A program made the translations under genes and the position numbers. The notes under the pieces are model-generated. The model saw only the letters and a list, made by a program, of their open reading frames with translations. It did not search any database and was not told where the DNA came from. Of a stretch of DNA of 36,220 nucleotides, positions 1-6,900 are shown one piece after another (within the stretch, counting starts at the first letter, position 1; the number at the start of each line of letters is the position of its first letter). Origin of the DNA: CAZTHM01 sp041946825 (GTDB taxonomy: Bacteria > Acidobacteriota > Terriglobia > UBA7540); NCBI GenBank assembly GCA_041946825.1, contig JBHGBD010000043.1:1-36220 (forward strand), written 5' to 3'.

Positions 1-1572
1 GACCTGACGAACCGCTGCAACATGATGTGCGACCCGTGCTTCATGGACGCCAACCAGGTCGGGTTCGTCCACGAGCTGACCTGGGAGGACATCAAGGAAA
101 TCCTCGACAACGCCATGGAGATCAAGCCGCGGCGCCAGATGTCGGTGCAATTCTCCGGCGGCGAGCCCACGATGTCGCCCTACTTCCTCGACGCCGTCCG
201 CTACGCGCGCAAGCTCGGATACAACAGCGTGCAGGCGGCCACCAACGGCATCGAATTCGCGAAGAGCAAGGATTTCTGCCGCCGCGCGTTCGAGGCGGGC
301 CTGCGTTACGCCTACCTGCAATTCGACGGCATCGGCAACGACGCCAACAGCCACCGCCAGGTGGGCAACCTGTTCGACGTAAAGCTGCGCGCCATCGAGA
401 ACATGCACGAGGCGGGCATCGAGATCATCCTGGTCATCACCCTCGTCAACGGCGTCAACAACGACCAGGTCGGCCCCATCGTCAACTTCGCGCGCGAGAA
501 TCCCAAGAAGATCGCCTTCGTCGCCTTCCAGCCGGTTTCGTTTACGGGGCGCGACGAGGACATCACGCCGGAGCGTCGCCTGCGGCAGCGCTACACGCTT
601 TCGCACCTGGCCGCGGACGTCAAGCGGCAGACCGGCATCACCGAGCCCACGCGCGACTGGTTCCCGATTTCGCTGATGGGCGCCTTCGCGGACTTCGCCG
701 ATCTGGTCCACGGCCCCGAAGCGCAGTGGGGCCAGGTCAGTTGCGGCTGCCACCCCAATTGCGGCGTCGGCACCGCGCTCATGATCAACAAGGAGACCAA
801 GGAGTGGGCGCCGGTCCCGCAATTCCTCGACATCCCGCAACTCGTCTCCGACATCCAGAAGATCACCGACGCGGGCCGCGGCAAGGTGATGTCCAACCTG
901 ATGATGGGCCTGGCGCTGCTCAAGAATTACAAGCCCTTTGCGGCGCCCAAGAGCCTGGCGCTGATCGACCTCCTGAAGAAATTCGACAAGTCGTTCGCGC
1001 TGACGGGCGAGAAGCGCGCCGAGAAGGTCTACGGTGTTTCCGCTCCGCACCGCACCTACGAAGACGCGCTCAAGCGCCGCTCCGATCCCTGGAACTTCCT
1101 CTTTATCGCCGGCATGTGGTTCCAGGATCTGTTCAACTACGACTTCCGGCGCACCGAGATGTGCATCATCCCCTACGCGACGCAGCTCGGCGAGATTTCG
1201 TTCTGCGCCTACAACACCGGTATCGGCTGGCGCAAGATCATCGAGAACATGTACAAGAACGCGTCGGTCGCCGAGTGGTACCGCACGCATGGCAAGCACG
1301 AAATCTACGCGCGCGGCAAGGCCGTGCCGATCGCCCCGGAGAAGATCAGCCTGACCGTCAACGCCGAGGACGCGGCGCGCGTTCGCACGCTCAGCCACGA
1401 TGTGCCGCTCACCGCGGCGGAAGAAGAGAAGGCCCGGCGCAAGGCCGCCTGGGAAGCCCAGCAGGCTCGCAAGGTTTACGAAGAGCTGGTGCTGAAGAAG
1501 CCCCAGGCCGACCTCGTCCAGATCGGCAGCTCGAAGCCCGTCGAGGCCGAGGCGGAAAAGGTCACGGTGTAG
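1..1572 (+). CDS. COG1964-type radical SAM enzyme (tetraether/membrane-spanning lipid synthase-like), 5' partial
   Basis: The reading frame is open from base 1, so the true start lies outside the window; 523 residues are visible. A radical SAM CX3CX2C cluster motif is present at the edge (Cys6, Cys10, Cys13 of the visible part), followed by FSGGEPT (SAM-binding GGE). Further on come FQPVSFTGR, a second Cys group CGCHPNC (about 248-254), and a C-terminal block with FNYDFRR, a Cys at about 388 and FCAYN (Cys about 402). This combination is what I know from COG1964, the family of MJ0619/Tes (archaeal tetraether synthase) and of bacterial membrane-spanning lipid synthase candidates, which carry extra metal centres. 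The last 60 residues are a charged, probably helical tail. By inference it couples lipid tails by radical chemistry at the membrane; another radical C-C or methylation reaction is possible. A strong terminator follows at 1683-1710. Confidence 0.75.
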   Translation, partial: DLTNRCNMMCDPCFMDANQVGFVHELTWEDIKEILDNAMEIKPRRQMSVQFSGGEPTMSPYFLDAVRYARKLGYNSVQAATNGIEFAKSKDFCRRAFEAGLRYAYLQFDGIGNDANSHRQVGNLFDVKLRAIENMHEAGIEIILVITLVNGVNNDQVGPIVNFARENPKKIAFVAFQPVSFTGRDEDITPERRLRQRYTLSHLAADVKRQTGITEPTRDWFPISLMGAFADFADLVHGPEAQWGQVSCGCHPNCGVGTALMINKETKEWAPVPQFLDIPQLVSDIQKITDAGRGKVMSNLMMGLALLKNYKPFAAPKSLALIDLLKKFDKSFALTGEKRAEKVYGVSAPHRTYEDALKRRSDPWNFLFIAGMWFQDLFNYDFRRTEMCIIPYATQLGEISFCAYNTGIGWRKIIENMYKNASVAEWYRTHGKHEIYARGKAVPIAPEKISLTVNAEDAARVRTLSHDVPLTAAEEEKARRKAAWEAQQARKVYEELVLKKPQADLVQIGSSKPVEAEAEKVTV

Positions 1573-1573
1573 T

Positions 1574-1663
1574 TGTCATTCCGAGCCCGCCCCCATGTGG
1601 TCGGGGCAGAGCGACGAACCTGGCCCTGGATTCAGAGTGGGATTGGAACTCCTCGGAATGACA
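1574..1663. repeat. Palindromic MITE-like repeat, copy 1
   Basis: The ends are perfect 12-bp inverted repeats, TGTCATTCCGAG (1574-1585) and CTCGGAATGACA (1652-1663). The interior differs from the other copies at 5389-5481, 5619-5726 and 16082-16147, but the end consensus TGTCAYNCYGAG is shared. It begins two bases after the stop codon of the radical SAM gene. No coding capacity is seen. Confidence 0.75.
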
Positions 1664-1682
1664 GGCTGAACTTGATTTGAAG

Positions 1683-1710
1683 AAGGGCCGCCCTCCCGGG
1701 CGGCCCTTTT
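1683..1710 (+). terminator. Rho-independent terminator
   Basis: A 9-bp G+C stem GGGCCGCCC (1685-1693) / GGGCGGCCC (1698-1706) with a 4-base loop, flanked by A:T pairs, ends in TTTT. It lies downstream of the first radical SAM gene and upstream of the Uma2 promoter, so it separates the two transcription units. Confidence 0.8.
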
Positions 1711-1740
1711 CGTTGCAGAGTGTGACAAAGAGGGGGGTGC

Positions 1741-1746
1741 TATAAT
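1741..1746 (+). promoter_or_regulatory. -10 box of the Uma2 gene (leaderless)
   Basis: A perfect TATAAT ends six bases before the ATG at 1753, so transcription would start at or next to the start codon and the mRNA would lack a leader. No convincing -35 at 16-18 bp spacing is visible. No Shine-Dalgarno precedes the ATG, which fits a leaderless message. Confidence 0.6.
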
Positions 1747-1752
1747 CTGCCT

Positions 1753-2298
1753 ATGGCCATCAGCACCAAGTTCACCCACGCTGATCTCCTCGTTATGCCC
1801 GACGACGGCAAGCGGCGGGAGATCATTGACGGAGACCTCTACGTGACGCCCTCACCTCGATTCAGCCATCAAGCTATATCCGCAAAGCTGTTCCGCGCCT
1901 TCGACAGATACCTTGATCAGCATCCCATCGGCGATAGCTATTTTGCCCCACTGGATGTCATCCTGAGTGACTTGGACGTCCTGGAGCCCGATCTCCTTTT
2001 CGTCCTGAATGAGCACCGGCAGATTCTTCAGGACTGGGTGCGAGGCGCGCCGGACCTTGTCGTCGAAATCCTCTCACCCACGAGCGCGGCGATTGATCGC
2101 GGCCCCAAGCTGAAGGCTTACGCCCGCCACGGAGTCACAGAGTACTGGATAGTGGACCCCGAGAAAGGCGCGGTGGAAATCTACCGGCTGACGCCTGAGG
2201 GTTACCAGCTCTCCAGAAGTTACAGCGAGAAAGAAACCCTCTCGTCGCTCATGCTGCCGGGGTTCGAGCTGCCGGTGGCCAGCCTTTTCAAGCCCTGA
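1753..2298 (+). CDS. Uma2 family (DUF820) putative restriction-type endonuclease
   Basis: 181 residues, the usual length of this family. Family signatures are visible: an N-terminal segment with REIIDGDLYVTPSP, then LEPDLLFV (Glu-Pro-Asp), then VVEILSPTS, and K-x-KAYARHGVTEYWIVDP. Together they form the PD-(D/E)XK-like nuclease core known for Uma2/DUF820. These proteins occur in many copies in cyanobacteria, Acidobacteriota and Planctomycetes; their biological role is unsettled, and mobile or defence roles are proposed. The gene stands alone between a terminator and a long non-coding stretch. The ATG is chosen because it sits at transcription-start distance from a TATAAT box. Confidence 0.88.
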   Translation: MAISTKFTHADLLVMPDDGKRREIIDGDLYVTPSPRFSHQAISAKLFRAFDRYLDQHPIGDSYFAPLDVILSDLDVLEPDLLFVLNEHRQILQDWVRGAPDLVVEILSPTSAAIDRGPKLKAYARHGVTEYWIVDPEKGAVEIYRLTPEGYQLSRSYSEKETLSSLMLPGFELPVASLFKP

Positions 2299-2872
2299 AG
2301 CGGTTCTTGCTGCCGGCGGGAGGGCGCCGGCGCGATTCGGTCTCCCGCCTAGCCTTCCAGAATAGCCCGCCCGCGCGCGCCAAGGCCCCTTCTTGCGTCC
2401 CAAACGTCTTGACCCATATCTCTAGCCCACAAAACCTCGGGAGGGGCCGAAAATGGCCTGCCAACGCGAAATCCGGGAAATCGGACATTGCGTCGCTGTC
2501 GGGCCGGCCGGCGCGGACTTCGTTATTTGAAGTCTGAGATCTCGCGCGGCGAGAGGTCGTTGAAACATCGAAATCATCCCGTACAACTTCAAGAGCAACG
2601 CCTGTCCCTTCGGGACATCGCCCCGACGGGTCGGGGCGCCAGCCCGCCAAACCAGGATGCTCTTTCGGAACCTCGGCTCGAAGGCATTGCACTCCCGCAC
2701 GAGGCGCGGAGGTAGGGCGCTGACCCAGGTGGCAGCCGGTGTCAGTGCAGGTTGGCACAGAAACCCACGATTGCCGCTGGAGCGCTTGCTTAGCCGCAAA
2801 GAATTGCGTAACATTTGGCAAGTCTCTCGCAGCGGCTTCCTAGGACTCTGGATTGCTAGGGAGAGGAAGCCT
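2299..2872. other. Long intergenic region with paired hairpins
   Basis: No gene is convincing in these 574 bases; open frames on either strand have no recognisable protein features. Two adjacent hairpins are visible: TGTCCC/GGGACA (2603-2617, loop TTC) and CGCCCCGA/TCGGGGCG (2619-2638, loop CGGG). The second has the design of the short palindromes found elsewhere in the window. The last part, 2860-2869, is a good ribosome binding site (GGGAGAGGAAG) for the next gene. Confidence 0.5.
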
Positions 2873-4501
2873 ATGCGCGAAACCTTCGATGGGCGCACGG
2901 CGAAGCGCCCGGTTGTCCCCAAGGTTTCTCCTCCGCCCAACATCGAGCACCACAGGTTTGAAGACTACCTGGCCAAGCCGTACATGCAGGAGTTCTTGCG
3001 GCTTCTGACTCGCCGCAATGGCAACGGGCGCTGCTACCTGGAAGACGTCTTCGAAGGCTACGACCGGCCGGACCTGTCGCTCTGGCAGCGGCTCAAGTTT
3101 GCGGTGCCTCATCGTGCCATCGAAGTTTTCCGCGCCCGCGCCAACGTCAACAAGGAAGTGCTGAAGCAGAAGGTCTTCCACCATCATCCCACCGTGCGCG
3201 CGCTGGTGAACACGGCGCGCAGCATCGCCAAGTTCGGGCTGACCGTCCCGCAGCGTTTCTACGCTCCGCTGATTCTGGTTTGGAACTACACGCAAGCCTG
3301 CAACCTGACCTGCAAGCATTGCTATCAGGAAGCGGCGCACAAGCCGCTGGCCGATGAATTGGCCACGGAGGAGAAGCTCCGGCTCGTGGACGAGATGGCG
3401 GAGGAATACGTTCCGTTCCTCGCCTTCGCGGGCGGCGAACCGTTGGTGGCGAAGGACCTCTGGACGGTGCTCGAGCGCTGCAAGCAGCGCGGCGTGCACA
3501 CGACGGTGGCGACGAATGGGACTCTGCTGAGCAAGGAAACCTGCCAGCGGCTTGTCGAGTCGGGCGTGAAGTACGTCGAGGTCTCGCTCGACTCCATCCT
3601 GCCTGAAGAGCACGACGGTTTTCGCGGCCTCCAGGGCGCCTGGCGGCGTACAGTCGAGGGAATCAGGAACGCCGCCTCAACGTCCGGGTTGCGCGCCGGC
3701 CTGGCGATGTGCGTGACGCGCCAGAACTATCACCACACCGAGAGCATGATCAACTTCGCCAAAGATCTGGGCTGCACTACTTTTGTGCACTTCAATTTCA
3801 TCCCGGTGGGGCGCGGCCAGGAAATGGCCGCGCTGGACATCACGCCCAAAGAACGCGAAAGCTTGATGGAGCTCCTCAATCGGCACTTGCAGGAAGGGAA
3901 GATTTCCATCATGTCCACGGCGCCGCAATTCGGGCGCGCCTGCATCCTCTACGGCCCGCTCGACGGCTTGATGGCCACCGCCCACGGCGGCAAGGGCAAA
4001 GGCCGCCAGGCCAAGGTGCTCTCGAAATACATCGGCGGCTGCGGCGCGGGGCGCTGCTACTGCTGCGTTGAGCCCAACGGCAAGGTGACGCCGTGCGTCT
4101 ACATGCCGAACGACGTGATCGGCGACCTGAAGCGCCAGACGCTGATGGAAATCTGGCAAGACCGGCGCTTCGACGTCTACTCCTGCCGCGACGACCGCGG
4201 CGACCACTGCGCGGTCTGCGATTTCCGCGCCTACTGCGGCGGGTGCCGTTCGCGCGCCGTAAGCTACCTGGACGACGTGCAGGCGGGCGACCCGGGGTGC
4301 GTCTACAACCAGCACGCCTGGAATGAAGTCATTCAGAAGGCGCAAGCGCGAAACGAGCTCAGCGTCCTGGGGCAGCACAACCGCGCCGATACCTTCCTGG
4401 CCGGCGCCACCGGAGGAGCGCTGACCACCTCCCACACCGAGCGGCTGGTCGAAGGCGTCCTCGCGACCGTCGCCGATCCCAAGAATCAGTCAGGCGTCTA
4501 G
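2873..4501 (+). CDS. Radical SAM/SPASM domain protein
   Basis: The ATG at 2873 is preceded by GGGAGAGGAAG at good spacing; the frame is open further upstream, but that part is the intergenic region. The 542-residue product has a ~130-residue N-terminal extension without recognised domain. The radical SAM core follows, with CNLTCKHC (Cys143, Cys147, Cys150), FAGGEPL, and an ATNGTLL/SLDS pattern typical of the SAM TIM barrel. A Cys-rich C-terminus (about 390-490; CGAGRCYCC, CVYMPND, CAVCDFRAYCGGCRSRA) looks like a SPASM domain binding auxiliary Fe-S clusters. SPASM enzymes modify peptides or proteins, mature quinohemoprotein cofactors or process haem precursors; the substrate cannot be told here. 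No precursor peptide was seen next to it. The neighbouring COG1964 radical SAM gene is separated by a terminator and Uma2, so shared function is unproven. Confidence 0.85.
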   Translation: MRETFDGRTAKRPVVPKVSPPPNIEHHRFEDYLAKPYMQEFLRLLTRRNGNGRCYLEDVFEGYDRPDLSLWQRLKFAVPHRAIEVFRARANVNKEVLKQKVFHHHPTVRALVNTARSIAKFGLTVPQRFYAPLILVWNYTQACNLTCKHCYQEAAHKPLADELATEEKLRLVDEMAEEYVPFLAFAGGEPLVAKDLWTVLERCKQRGVHTTVATNGTLLSKETCQRLVESGVKYVEVSLDSILPEEHDGFRGLQGAWRRTVEGIRNAASTSGLRAGLAMCVTRQNYHHTESMINFAKDLGCTTFVHFNFIPVGRGQEMAALDITPKERESLMELLNRHLQEGKISIMSTAPQFGRACILYGPLDGLMATAHGGKGKGRQAKVLSKYIGGCGAGRCYCCVEPNGKVTPCVYMPNDVIGDLKRQTLMEIWQDRRFDVYSCRDDRGDHCAVCDFRAYCGGCRSRAVSYLDDVQAGDPGCVYNQHAWNEVIQKAQARNELSVLGQHNRADTFLAGATGGALTTSHTERLVEGVLATVADPKNQSGV

Positions 4502-4583
4502 CCGGAAGCGCTGGTCTTCGCCGGCCGAATCCCGTGATAGCTCGTTGCGCCCGGAATCCCGCCGGGTGGCTTTAGGGGGCTTT

Positions 4584-4598
4584 TTGCCCTGCGGGCAA
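4584..4598 (+). terminator. Hairpin downstream of SPASM gene, possible terminator
   Basis: Perfect 6-bp stem TTGCCC/GGGCAA with loop TGC, preceded by TTT and followed by TTTGCCCGC. The T-run is short, so termination is only possible. It lies between converging genes (ends at 4501 and 4656). Confidence 0.35.
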
Positions 4599-4655
4599 TT
4601 TGCCCGCTAGTTCAACCCTAAGTCCTTTAATTACTTCATCTGCGAAATCTGTGCA

Positions 4656-5117
4656 TCAGAAGGCCCGAAACATGGCGGGATTCTCATAGGCGGTCCAACC
4701 ACGCCCGGATTTCCGCTCCGTAAGGGTGAGGGCGTAGAGGCGCCCCTTGTCGAAGGCCAGCTCAAGACTATTAGTGTTGCCTATCCAGGTCAAATGGAGA
4801 GCCCCGGCGAAGTCGGTCATGCTGGTGTCGGGGGCGCCCAGCGCCGCCTGGGCTTCGTCGGCCGAGGGCGTCAGGCGCAGGCGCTGCGGCCGCGCGCCGG
4901 CCTGGCCCGAGGATGACGGCGCGTCGTTCTCGCGCCCCGCCGCCTCGACCACCGCCGACTCGACGAAGGCCGCGATCTTCGCGTCGCGCCGGGCGCGTTC
5001 CGCCGCCGCGCGTTCCTTCTGGATTCCCGGCCAGAAGATCTTGTACCAGGCGATCACGCCCGCGACGATTACCACCTGAACCAGAATCGCCCGCGTCCGC
5101 ACGCTACCGAGTCGCAT
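4656..5117 (-). CDS. Membrane-anchored hypothetical protein with small C-terminal domain
   Basis: 153 residues, starting at an ATG preceded by GGAGG. Residues ~8-28 form one hydrophobic segment (AILVQVVIVAGVIAWYKIFW), then a charged Ala/Arg/Glu-rich helix (KERAAAERARRDAK), a low-complexity linker, and a C-terminal region (about 75-150) with LTPSADEAQAALGAPD and a following beta-strand-like LHLTWIGNT. The LTPSxDEAQAALGxPD phrase recalls BamE/SmpA-like folds in which a small helix pair precedes a sheet that reads a substrate; that is weak inference. Most likely a bitopic inner-membrane or anchored protein. It follows a 51-residue membrane protein on the same strand by 33 bp, so the two may be co-transcribed. 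Confidence 0.65.
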   Translation of the reverse strand: MRLGSVRTRAILVQVVIVAGVIAWYKIFWPGIQKERAAAERARRDAKIAAFVESAVVEAAGRENDAPSSSGQAGARPQRLRLTPSADEAQAALGAPDTSMTDFAGALHLTWIGNTNSLELAFDKGRLYALTLTERKSGRGWTAYENPAMFRAF

Positions 5118-5150
5118 GACCTCCGTCCTCTCGTGCCCGCGAAGATGCCC

Positions 5151-5306
5151 TCACCGCGCGATGGCGTAATAGATGACGTAGAACCACGACAGGATGCCGT
5201 GCACGATGGCCCAGAAGATCGACTTGTTCACGCTCCAGGAGATGGCGATGGCCAGCGCCGACCCGAACCCGATCCCCGCCCTTGCCGCTTCGGTTTTTGC
5301 CGCCAC
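5151..5306 (-). CDS. Small hydrophobic membrane protein (51 aa)
   Basis: A GTG at 5306 is chosen because GGGAGG lies about nine bases before it; an ATG 12 codons upstream has no such signal. The product has a short charged N-terminus (VAAKTEAARAG) and one long hydrophobic stretch interrupted by SVNKS, then WAIVHGILSWFYVIYYAIAR, probably a hairpin of two membrane helices. I have seen very similar short proteins (the NKSIFWAIVHGILSWFYVIYYAI pattern, written here only in part) annotated as uncharacterised in varied bacteria; no function is known to me. It is upstream of the 153-residue anchored protein. Confidence 0.7.
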   Translation of the reverse strand: MAAKTEAARAGIGFGSALAIAISWSVNKSIFWAIVHGILSWFYVIYYAIAR

Positions 5307-5388
5307 GGTTTGATTCCTCCCATTCACTTGCGATGTTAGCACGGGCTGAGGTAGTGGTGAATTTACCTCGCCAATTGTAGCGGCCGGA

Positions 5389-5481
5389 TGTCACCCTGAG
5401 CCCGCCGCGGCGGGCGAAGGGTCTGCAGTAGTTCCGCGTCATAAATGAAAAAGCAGATTCTTCGCTTCGCTCAGAATGACA
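5389..5481. repeat. Palindromic MITE-like repeat, copy 2
   Basis: Ends TGTCACCCTGAG (5389-5400) and CTCAGAATGACA (5470-5481) are imperfect inverted repeats. Directly inside the left end sits a perfect 14-bp palindrome, CCCGCCG/CGGCGGG (5401-5414). Confidence 0.75.
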
Positions 5482-5508
5482 TCAACCGGGCGCTTTGTGT
5501 CCACCCCT

Positions 5509-5609
5509 GATCCACCATGGATCAACCGAATGATCAACGATTCAAAATTGATCGTCCTCTTATCGTTGATCACCTTGACAAGCAACCCCCCTCGATCAAC
5601 GATCCGATC
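5509..5609. repeat. GATC cluster
   Basis: Eight GATC tetranucleotides start at 5509, 5520, 5532, 5550, 5568, 5594, 5601 and 5606, and two more follow at 5640 and 5653 inside the next repeat. Random expectation is about one per 256 bp. The tract is a degenerate ATCAACGATTCA-type low-complexity sequence. It lies just upstream of the DpnA-like methyltransferase gene, whose relatives methylate GATC. Confidence 0.7.
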
Positions 5610-5618
5610 GGCCCGGCT

Positions 5619-5726
5619 TGTCATCCTGAGTCCCGATTGGATCGGGACGAAGGATCTGCAGTTGAGTGGTCCCGGCAAATGCGGATTCTTCGTCGTCCGC
5701 CGGTTGGCGGACTCCTCAGAATGACA
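5619..5726. repeat. Palindromic MITE-like repeat, copy 3
   Basis: Ends TGTCATCCTGAG (5619-5630) and CTCAGAATGACA (5715-5726). Two mini-palindromes are nested at matching positions just inside each end: TCCCGAT-TGG-ATCGGGA (5631-5647) and GTCCGCC-GGTT-GGCGGAC (5695-5712). Confidence 0.75.
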
Positions 5727-5777
5727 GCGGCCAGGGAGGCGTTTGCGCCATTTGTATTATCGGCGGAATCTGCGGAT

Positions 5778-6881
5778 ATGCCCGAAACCCGAACCCCGAC
5801 CCCCGAAGCCCGCTTACCGACTCCCGACTCCCTACTCCCGACTCCCGTCTTTCATGATCCCCGGCACCACCTCAAAATCTACCAGGGCGACTGTCTGGAA
5901 ATTCTCGCCGCGATTCCCGCCGACTGCGTTGACCTGATCTTCGCCGACCCGCCGTATTTTCTCTCTAACGACGGGATTACCTGTCACGCGGGAAAGATGG
6001 TCAGCGTCAACAAAGGCGAGTGGGACCGCTCGCGCGGCCCGGACGAGAATCACGCGTTCAACAGGTCGTGGCTCGCCGCCTGCCAGCGCGTCTTGAAGCC
6101 GCACGGCTCGATCTGGGTGAGCGGCACCGCGCACATTATTCATTCCGTCGGCTTCGCCATGCAGCAACTGGGCTTCAAGCTCCTGAACGACATCAGTTGG
6201 GTCAAGCCCAACCCGCCGCCCAACCTTTCCTGTCGCTACTTTACCCACGCCACGGAGACGCTCATCTGGGCGGCGAAGAACAAGAAGAGCCGGCACACGT
6301 TCAATTACAAGCTGATGCGCGAGCTCGCCGGCGGCAAACAGATGAAAAGCGTGTGGCAGATTCCCGCCCCCCAGCGCGACGAGAAACGCTTCGGCAAGCA
6401 TCCCACGCAGAAACCCGTGGCGCTGCTCGAACGCATCCTGCTCGCCGCGTCGAATGAGGGCGACCTGGTCCTCGACCCGTTCATGGGAAGCGGGACGACA
6501 GCGGTCGCGGCGCTGCGATTGCGTCGGATGGTGTTTGCCGTTGACCGCGAGAACGAATGGATTCAGTTGACGCTGGTTCGACTGGCGCGCGAATTAATCT
6601 GCGTCATCGTGCGCGTCGAGTGCTTCCAATCTAGCCTTGATCTGCCGAGCGTTTTCGTGGATCGATCAGAAGAACCACGGAAACAAATGACGCTCCCGTC
6701 CCGCCTTGTCCATCGCGAATGCAAGTATTTTTTCGTAGGCGCCGACAACCGTGAAGTGGTGTACGCCGTCATCGCGCGTTCTCTCGAAGAGGCGTGGGAA
6801 TCCTTCCAGTCCAGCCCCAAAGCTTCCTGCCCGATTCTCTCCGTCATCAAAACCGAGACCGAGATTTACCTGGCACAATGA
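5778..6881 (+). CDS. DpnA-like beta-class DNA adenine-N6 methyltransferase
   Basis: The ATG at 5778 is the last plausible start before the conserved part; the first ~25 residues are encoded by a Pro/Thr-rich low-complexity repeat, so the native start may have been displaced. The 367-residue product shows catalytic motif IV DPPYF (Asp57) before the SAM-binding motif DPFMGSGTT (about 233), the beta-group order. The intervening sequence (VSVNKGEWDRS, NLSCRYFTHATET, GKQMKSVW, GKHPTQKP) closely matches my memory of M.DpnA, which methylates adenine in GATC. The family also includes GANTC and other specificities, so the site is inferred. After the methylase core there is an unusual ~90-residue C-terminal extension (from ~275) absent from DpnA. 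The DpnI-like gene starts 19 bp downstream on the same strand. Confidence 0.88.
   Translation: MPETRTPTPEARLPTPDSLLPTPVFHDPRHHLKIYQGDCLEILAAIPADCVDLIFADPPYFLSNDGITCHAGKMVSVNKGEWDRSRGPDENHAFNRSWLAACQRVLKPHGSIWVSGTAHIIHSVGFAMQQLGFKLLNDISWVKPNPPPNLSCRYFTHATETLIWAAKNKKSRHTFNYKLMRELAGGKQMKSVWQIPAPQRDEKRFGKHPTQKPVALLERILLAASNEGDLVLDPFMGSGTTAVAALRLRRMVFAVDRENEWIQLTLVRLARELICVIVRVECFQSSLDLPSVFVDRSEEPRKQMTLPSRLVHRECKYFFVGADNREVVYAVIARSLEEAWESFQSSPKASCPILSVIKTETEIYLAQ
5781..5848. repeat. Low-complexity CCCGACTCCC tract inside methyltransferase 5' end
   Basis: A degenerate repeat of CCCGAACCC/CCCGACTCCC units. It encodes residues 2 to ~24 of the predicted methyltransferase. A complementary-strand version of the same kind of sequence (GGGACTCGGGATTCGGGG) lies at 7660-7696, at the end of the DpnI-like gene. 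Confidence 0.75.
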
Positions 6882-6900
6882 ACCGTGATCTAATCCGGGC

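Larger units (their letters stand above)
5343..5777. other. Repeat-filled region upstream of the methyltransferase
   Basis: About 435 bases without a gene. They hold two MITE-like palindromic repeats (5389-5481, 5619-5726) with a GATC-rich, low-complexity tract (5509-5609) between them. The methyltransferase frame stays open through much of this, but the translated upstream part is only repeat sequence, so it is not counted as coding. Confidence 0.7.

Noticed and set aside
27..1661. A second plus-strand frame of 544 codons over the first gene
   Set aside because: Arg/Pro-rich out-of-frame shadow of the radical SAM gene that runs on into the repeat.
2288..2943. Overlapping minus-strand frames in the Uma2-SPASM gap
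   Set aside because: No recognisable motifs, poor starts, and they run into the neighbouring genes; treated as non-coding.
4656..5117. Assignment of the 153-residue protein as BamE
   Set aside because: Only a short phrase resembles BamE; there is no lipobox, and the N-terminus is a membrane helix.
5517..5777. An earlier methylase start at 5517
   Set aside because: The added 87 residues are translated from the GATC tract and a MITE-like repeat and show no protein-like conservation pattern.
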